DNA from: Serinicoccus profundi
GTDB lineage: Bacteria > Actinomycetota > Actinomycetes > Actinomycetales > Dermatophilaceae
Assembly: GCF_008001015.1 (NCBI RefSeq)
Contig: NZ_CP042862.1
Span: forward strand, 1,364,001 to 1,428,000
Length of the DNA stretch: 64,000 nucleotides
Direction: 5' to 3'
Numbering within the stretch: position 1 is the stretch's first letter; each line of letters opens with the position of its first letter. Both the position numbers and the translations under genes were made by a program. The notes beneath the pieces were generated by a model, which did no database searches, was not told where the DNA came from, and saw only the letters and a list, made by a program, of their open reading frames with translations. This document shows, piece by piece, positions 59,878-64,000 of the stretch.

Positions 59878-61475
59878 CGTCCGCGCACCGGCCGCGACGC
59901 CGTGGACTGGGTGTTGTCGACGGCGAGCGCGGTGACGACGTAGACGTCGTGGCGCTCGCCCTCGGGGTCGACCCAGTCGGTGTCGCCCGTGCCGAGCACG
60001 GCGACGAGGCTGTCGGCGTCGAGGTCCGCGCAGTCGACGAGGCCCGGCGCGCGCCGGTCGTCGATGCGGTAGACCGCGAAGCCGGCGTCCTCGCCCTCGT
60101 GGCTCCACGACACCTGGGTGCCCTCGGCGGTGCGGTCGGTGCGCACCGCGGTGGGTGCGGCGACCTCGTCCGTGGTGCCGGGGTTGAGGGCCGGGGGCAG
60201 GGCCGGGTTGGCGTAGTGCTGCTCCTGCAGCAGGTCCCAGTGGTCGAGCCGGTTGGCGCGGACGTCCTTGGCCGAGAAGTAGACGTCCCCGGTGACCTGG
60301 GGGTACTGCTCGTTGAAGTCGAGGTGGCGCACCATCTCCTCGGGGTTCGACCACTCGGGCGACTGGGTGGAGGTGCCGACCTTGTAGGTCGCCTGCCCGA
60401 TCCACAGCGCCACGTCGGTGCCCTCGACCTGCTCGCTCCACCAGGGCACGAGCACGTCGTAGGCCGCCGGGGCGAAGCCGATGGACCAGTAGACCTGGGG
60501 CAGGACGTAGTCCAGCCACTCCTCCTGCACCCAGAGGCGGGTGTCGGCATACAGGTCGTCGTAGGTCTGGGCCCCGGCAGTGGTGTCCGAGCCCGCCGGG
60601 TCGGTGCCGGCGTTGCGCCAGACGGCGAACGGGCTGACCCCGAAGGCGACGTGCGGCTTGGCCGCAGAGATCTGCTCGGAGAGGCCCTCGATGAGCTGGT
60701 TGATGTTGTCGCGCCGCCAGTCGTCGCGGTCCTCGAAGTCGCCGCCGAATTCCGCGTAGCTGGCGTCGTCGGGGAACTCCTGGCCGGCCACCGGGTAGGG
60801 GTAGAAGTAGTCGTCGAAGTGGACGCCGTCGATGTCGTAGCGCTCGACGGCCTCCATGATGACGGCGGTGGTGTGCTCGCGGACCGCGGGCACGCCCGGG
60901 TCGTAGTAGAGCTTGCCGCCGTACTCCACCGTCCAGTCGGGGTTGACCCGCGCGGGGTGGTCCTCGGCGAGCACCGTGGGGTCGGTGCCGGTGAGGGTCA
61001 CGCGGTAGGGGTTGAACCAGGCGTGGAAGTCCAGCCCGCGGGCGTGGGCCTGCTCGACCGCGAAGGCGGTCGGGTCCCAGCCGCCGAAGTCGGCACCCTG
61101 CTCGCCGGTGAGCCAGGCGCTGCTCGGCTCGAGCTCGGAGGGCCAGAAGGTGTCGGCGGTCGGGCGGATCTGGACGACCACGCTGTTGAGGCCGTTGGCC
61201 TTGGCCTCGTCGTACCACGCGACGAGCTCGGCCTGCGCCTGCTCGGGGGAGAGGCCGGGTCGCGAGGGCCAGTCGATGTTGGCGACGCTGGCGATCCAGA
61301 CGCCGCGCATCTCGTGCAGGGGCGCCTCGGGCGCCGGGCTGCAGGAGGTCCAGGGAGCTGCGGTCGTCGTCGGGGCGGCCTGCGAGGTGGCGGCGCTCCC
61401 GAGGGCGAGGGCGGCGCCGAGGGGGATGACGGCGCTCGCCAGGGCGGTGCGGGGTAGGCGGTGCGGTGCGGGCAT
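59874..61475 (-). CDS. Secreted GHL10/DUF187 glycosidase with C-terminal FN3-like domain
   Basis: A 533-residue exported protein with a signal peptide (cleavage about residue 34). The GHL10 barrel (EMRGVWIASVANIDWPS at the start, GLNSVVVQIRPTADTFWPS, FHAWFNPYRVT and DGVHFDDYFYPYP) is followed by a C-terminal beta domain. Relatives include DigH-type peptidoglycan glycosidases. First gene of the operon; it would release wall sugars for uptake by the transporter. Confidence 0.8.
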   Translation of the reverse strand: MPAPHRLPRTALASAVIPLGAALALGSAATSQAAPTTTAAPWTSCSPAPEAPLHEMRGVWIASVANIDWPSRPGLSPEQAQAELVAWYDEAKANGLNSVVVQIRPTADTFWPSELEPSSAWLTGEQGADFGGWDPTAFAVEQAHARGLDFHAWFNPYRVTLTGTDPTVLAEDHPARVNPDWTVEYGGKLYYDPGVPAVREHTTAVIMEAVERYDIDGVHFDDYFYPYPVAGQEFPDDASYAEFGGDFEDRDDWRRDNINQLIEGLSEQISAAKPHVAFGVSPFAVWRNAGTDPAGSDTTAGAQTYDDLYADTRLWVQEEWLDYVLPQVYWSIGFAPAAYDVLVPWWSEQVEGTDVALWIGQATYKVGTSTQSPEWSNPEEMVRHLDFNEQYPQVTGDVYFSAKDVRANRLDHWDLLQEQHYANPALPPALNPGTTDEVAAPTAVRTDRTAEGTQVSWSHEGEDAGFAVYRIDDRRAPGLVDCADLDADSLVAVLGTGDTDWVDPEGERHDVYVVTALAVDNTQSTASRPVRGR

Positions 61476-61497
61476 CTGCTCTCACGTCCTTGTCAGA

Positions 61498-61540
61498 GAC
61501 ATCTAGACCAACGGTGCTAGACCAATGGTCCAGAGATTGG
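61498..61540. promoter_or_regulatory. DasR/NagR-like operator between divergent cell-wall recycling operons
   Basis: CTAGACCA occurs at 61503 and 61517 (14-bp period), and TGGTCCAG at 61526 is its near-inverse. Together they give ACATCTAGACCA and GCTAGACCAATGGTCCAG, similar to the DasR element AGTGGTCTAGACCACT. The GntR regulator encoded in the minus-strand operon is the likely binder. CATACT (61541-61546), 7 nt before GTG 61554, is the -10 of the plus-strand gene, so binding could block both directions. Confidence 0.55.
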
Positions 61541-61553
61541 CATACTGCCTCAC

Positions 61554-63611
61554 GTGATGTCAACGATGACCGGAGGACGCGGCGTGGCGCCGACGATGCT
61601 GGCGATGGACCTGGGCAAGACGGGAGCGCGGGTCCGCTGGCGCCGCGGGGAGCAGGCGGAGGAGGTCGAGGTCGCGGGGGCGGTCGGTCTCTCCGGCCGC
61701 GACGGGGTGGCGCAGGTGGTCGAGGCCCTGCGGACCGCGCGTCGTGCGCTCGGCCAGGGGACGGACCGGCCGGACGTCCTCGCCGTCGGGCTCGTCGGCT
61801 ACCGCGCCGCCGCGCCGCTCGTCGGCCCGCTCGCCGGGGCCCTGGTCGAGGAGGTCGCCGACGTCGTGCTGCTCACCGGCGACCTCACCACGACCTACGT
61901 CGGCGCGCTCGGCACCCGGCCCGGGGTGGTCGTCGCCGCCGGGACCGGCGCGGTCGCCCTGGGGCTGGACGGCACCGGGCGCAGCGTCGTCCACGACGGG
62001 TGGGGCTACCTGCTCGGCGACGACGGCAGCGGGTATGCCATCGGTCGCGCCGGTCTCCGCGCCGCCCTGGAGTACCGCGACGGGCGCGGCGGGTCGTGCG
62101 CGCTGGAGCGGGCTGCCCGGGCCCGGTTCGGTGACCTGGCGGGACTGCCCTCGACGATCCAGTCCGCGGAGCACCCGGCGCGCCTCGTCGCCTCCTTCGC
62201 GCCCGACGTCGCCGCCGCGGCGCGGGAGGGCCATGAGGTCGCCGTGCGGATCTGGCGCGCCGCGGGCGAGGCGCTGGCGCACACGGCCGTGGCCTGCCGC
62301 AACCAGCTGGGGTCCGACCTGCCGATCTGTCTGGCCGGGGGGCTCACCGCTGCCGAGGCGCTCCTCAGCGAGCCCTTCGCCGAGGTCGTCGGGGAGACCG
62401 TCGTGGCGCCGTCCGGCACCGCGCTCGACGGCGCCGAGCAGCTGGCCCACGAGGCCTGGGCGGGTCGGGTCGACCCGGCCCTGGCCGGGCTGGTCACCCT
62501 CGCGCGACGGGAGCGCGCGACTGCCCACGCTGACGCGGGGCAGGACGCTCCGGCCGGGTCCGCGCCGACCGACTGGACGCCACCCGAGTCCGCCTCGCCC
62601 GATGATGCCCCGCCCGCGATTCCTGACGCTGCGGCGAGGGAGAGCGGGTCGCCGGAGGTGATCGGCGCCCTGGCCACCGAGGGCGTGCGGGAGGACCTGC
62701 TCGATCTCGACGAGCGGCATACCGAGGACGTCCTGCGGGCGCTCTGGGAGGCGGAGGCGACCGTGGCCCCGGCCCTGCTCGGCGTGGTCCCGACTGTCGC
62801 GGCCGCGGTGGACGACATCGCGCAGCGACTGCGCGGCGGTGGGCGCATGTTCTACCTCGGCGCGGGCACCCCCGGCCGCCTTGCTTTCGTCGATGCCTCC
62901 GAGCTGCCGCCGACCTACGGCACCCCCGCAGAGCTGGTGCGGGCGCTGCCGGCCGGTGGGGTCGAGGCGATGGTGCGCGCCCGCGAGGGTGCGGAGGACG
63001 ACGGCCCGGCAGGGGCTGGCATGGTCCGTGAGGCCGGTGTCGGCCCGCAGGACGTCGTCGTCGGCATCAGTGCCTCGGGGCGGACGCCCTACGTCCTCCA
63101 CGGGCTCCGGGCCGCGGCCGAGGTGGGCGCGCTCACGGTGGCGGTGTCCAACAACGAGGGGGCCCGCGCCTCCACCGGGGTGGACCACGCCATCGAGGTC
63201 CCGACGGGGCCGGAGGTCATCAGCGGCTCGACCCGGCTCAAGGCGGGCACGGCGCAGAAGATGCTGCTCGTAGCGCTGTCGACGGCCGTGATGGTGCGCC
63301 TGGGCAAGACCCACGGGCCGTTCATGGTCGACATGCAGGCCTCCAACGTCAAGCTGCGCGACCGTGCCGTGCGCATGGTGCAGCGGGTCTCCGGCTGCGG
63401 GGCGGCGGAGGCCACCGCCGCTCTGGAGTCGGCGGGCTGGAGCACCAAGGTCGCGGTCGTGCAGCTGCTCGGGGGTATGCCGACCGACCAGGCCCGAGAG
63501 GCGCTCGCTCGAGGTGACGGCTCCGTGCGGGATGCCCTCGCTCGAGGTGACGGCTCCGTGCGGGACGCGCCGGTCCAGGACGCGCTAGCCCAGGACGGTG
63601 GCACGCGATGA
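61554..63611 (+). CDS. N-acetylglucosamine kinase-MurQ etherase fusion
   Basis: A 685-residue two-domain protein. Residues about 10-310 form a BadF/BcrA-type ASKHA kinase (MLAMDLGKTGARVRW, VVAAGTGAVALGL, GWGYLLGDDGSGYAIG). After an Ala/Pro linker, residues about 360-650 form MurQ (YLGAGTPGRLAFVDASELPP, VGISASGRTPYVL, GPEVISGSTRLKAGTAQK). MurQ cleaves the lactyl ether of MurNAc-6-P to GlcNAc-6-P; the kinase would phosphorylate MurNAc or GlcNAc. The fusion would channel the intermediate. A 33-bp tandem repeat encodes ALARGDGSVRD twice near the end. Confidence 0.85.
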   Translation: MMSTMTGGRGVAPTMLAMDLGKTGARVRWRRGEQAEEVEVAGAVGLSGRDGVAQVVEALRTARRALGQGTDRPDVLAVGLVGYRAAAPLVGPLAGALVEEVADVVLLTGDLTTTYVGALGTRPGVVVAAGTGAVALGLDGTGRSVVHDGWGYLLGDDGSGYAIGRAGLRAALEYRDGRGGSCALERAARARFGDLAGLPSTIQSAEHPARLVASFAPDVAAAAREGHEVAVRIWRAAGEALAHTAVACRNQLGSDLPICLAGGLTAAEALLSEPFAEVVGETVVAPSGTALDGAEQLAHEAWAGRVDPALAGLVTLARRERATAHADAGQDAPAGSAPTDWTPPESASPDDAPPAIPDAAARESGSPEVIGALATEGVREDLLDLDERHTEDVLRALWEAEATVAPALLGVVPTVAAAVDDIAQRLRGGGRMFYLGAGTPGRLAFVDASELPPTYGTPAELVRALPAGGVEAMVRAREGAEDDGPAGAGMVREAGVGPQDVVVGISASGRTPYVLHGLRAAAEVGALTVAVSNNEGARASTGVDHAIEVPTGPEVISGSTRLKAGTAQKMLLVALSTAVMVRLGKTHGPFMVDMQASNVKLRDRAVRMVQRVSGCGAAEATAALESAGWSTKVAVVQLLGGMPTDQAREALARGDGSVRDALARGDGSVRDAPVQDALAQDGGTR
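63501..63566 (+). repeat. Two 33-bp tandem repeats at the 3' end of the fusion gene
   Basis: Two copies (63501-63533 and 63534-63566) differ in about two bases. Each encodes the 11 residues ALARGDGSVRD, keeping frame. It looks like a recent slippage duplication in the C-terminal tail. Confidence 0.7.
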
Positions 63612-64000
63612 TCGTCGTCGGTGTCGGCTCCGGCACGAGCGTCGACGGGATCGACGTCGCCGCGCTCGACCTCGAGCTCGACCACGAGGTGGTGCGAGCC
63701 CGCCTGCTGGGCTGCGACACGATGCCCTTCGACACGACTCTGCGCGAGGAGGTCCTCGCAGCCTTCCCGCCGGGGCAGGCCGGGATGCAGGAGGTGTGCC
63801 GCCTCGACACGCGCCTGGGTCAAGCGCTGGCGGAGGCGGTGGCGACCCTCGGGGTCGAGCTCGCCGGGGGAGCGCCCGACCTGGTCTCCTCCCACGGGCA
63901 GACGTTCTTCCACGACGTCGTCGACGGCGAGGTCGCCGGGACGCTCCAGCTGGGGCAGCCGGCCTGGATCGCCGAGCGCACCGGCGCGCCCGTCGTCTCC
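63608..64000 (+). CDS. anmK: Anhydro-N-acetylmuramic acid kinase, 3' part outside window
   Basis: The first 131 codons of AnmK. VGVGSGTSVDGIDVAALDLE is the family's N-terminal ATPase motif and VSSHGQTFFHD the second. AnmK converts anhydro-MurNAc into MurNAc-6-P, the substrate of the MurQ domain encoded just before it. ATG 63608 overlaps the previous stop (ATGA). Confidence 0.9.
   Translation, partial: MIVVGVGSGTSVDGIDVAALDLELDHEVVRARLLGCDTMPFDTTLREEVLAAFPPGQAGMQEVCRLDTRLGQALAEAVATLGVELAGGAPDLVSSHGQTFFHDVVDGEVAGTLQLGQPAWIAERTGAPVVS

Noticed and set aside
1-64000. tRNA, rRNA, CRISPR arrays, insertion sequences
   Set aside because: I searched by eye for cloverleaf ends, repeated spacers and transposase motifs and saw none; a tool scan would be decisive.

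Overview
The window is very GC-rich DNA with Actinobacteria-style genes: dense, with frequent ATGA/GTGA stop-start overlaps, GTG starts, 13E12/DUF222 HNH genes, an ECF42-type sigma factor and several toxin-antitoxin pairs. I read it as a high-GC actinobacterium, probably Micrococcales. The family is not decidable from sequence alone. No rRNA, tRNA, CRISPR array, insertion sequence or prophage structural genes were seen.

Layout. 1-2.4 kb: choline oxidation (betA cut by the window edge, betB). 2.5-4.6 kb: small membrane and hypothetical genes plus the stump of a deleted gene. 4.7-18.2 kb: five co-directional, tightly packed genes for very large proteins without signal peptides (1070, 951, 1565 and 539 aa) and an acyltransferase. 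The first has a DUF6603-like block; the set has no function I can name and is my main candidate for an undescribed system. 18.3-29.4 kb: a broken DUF222-HNH gene, a phosphatidylcholine-synthase-like enzyme, a PH-SHOCT protein, a secreted DUF6351-like hydrolase behind a LacI-type operator, and a SWIM-SNF2 helicase. 29.5-38.4 kb: an accessory island with MazEF-, AbrB/VapC- and FitAB-type pairs, an EVE-like/HNH nuclease, and many broken or fossil genes (nucleotidyltransferase, pRiA4b ORF-3, LuxR, sugar phosphorylase). 38.4-53.4 kb: housekeeping and metabolic genes, including a second SNF2 helicase with a helix-hairpin-helix, an intact DUF222-HNH gene with an SOS-like box, CtlX, a DGPF/YciI-ECF42 sigma pair, L-serine dehydratase and a secreted M14 carboxypeptidase. 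53.4-64 kb: a cell-wall amino-sugar uptake and recycling locus. A seven-gene minus-strand operon (GHL10 glycosidase, GntR regulator, ABC transporter, NagZ, NagA) diverges from a kinase-MurQ fusion and AnmK across a DasR/NagR-like operator.

How they work together. In the last region, NagZ, NagA, MurQ and AnmK activities together would turn imported muropeptide sugars into central metabolites, with the GntR protein as the likely amino-sugar sensor.

Two window-wide signals stand out. The octamer GGTATGCC (reverse GGCATACC) occurs about 38 times by eye, in coding and intergenic DNA and in all frames, against roughly two expected from base composition; it thins out in the accessory island. Many start codons also lie 6-7 nt after a TANNNT-like -10 element with no ribosome binding site, implying leaderless mRNAs; this was used to choose several starts. 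At least seven genes carry apparent single-base indels. They may be true decay or uncorrected assembly errors, and this should be settled before any is called a pseudogene.
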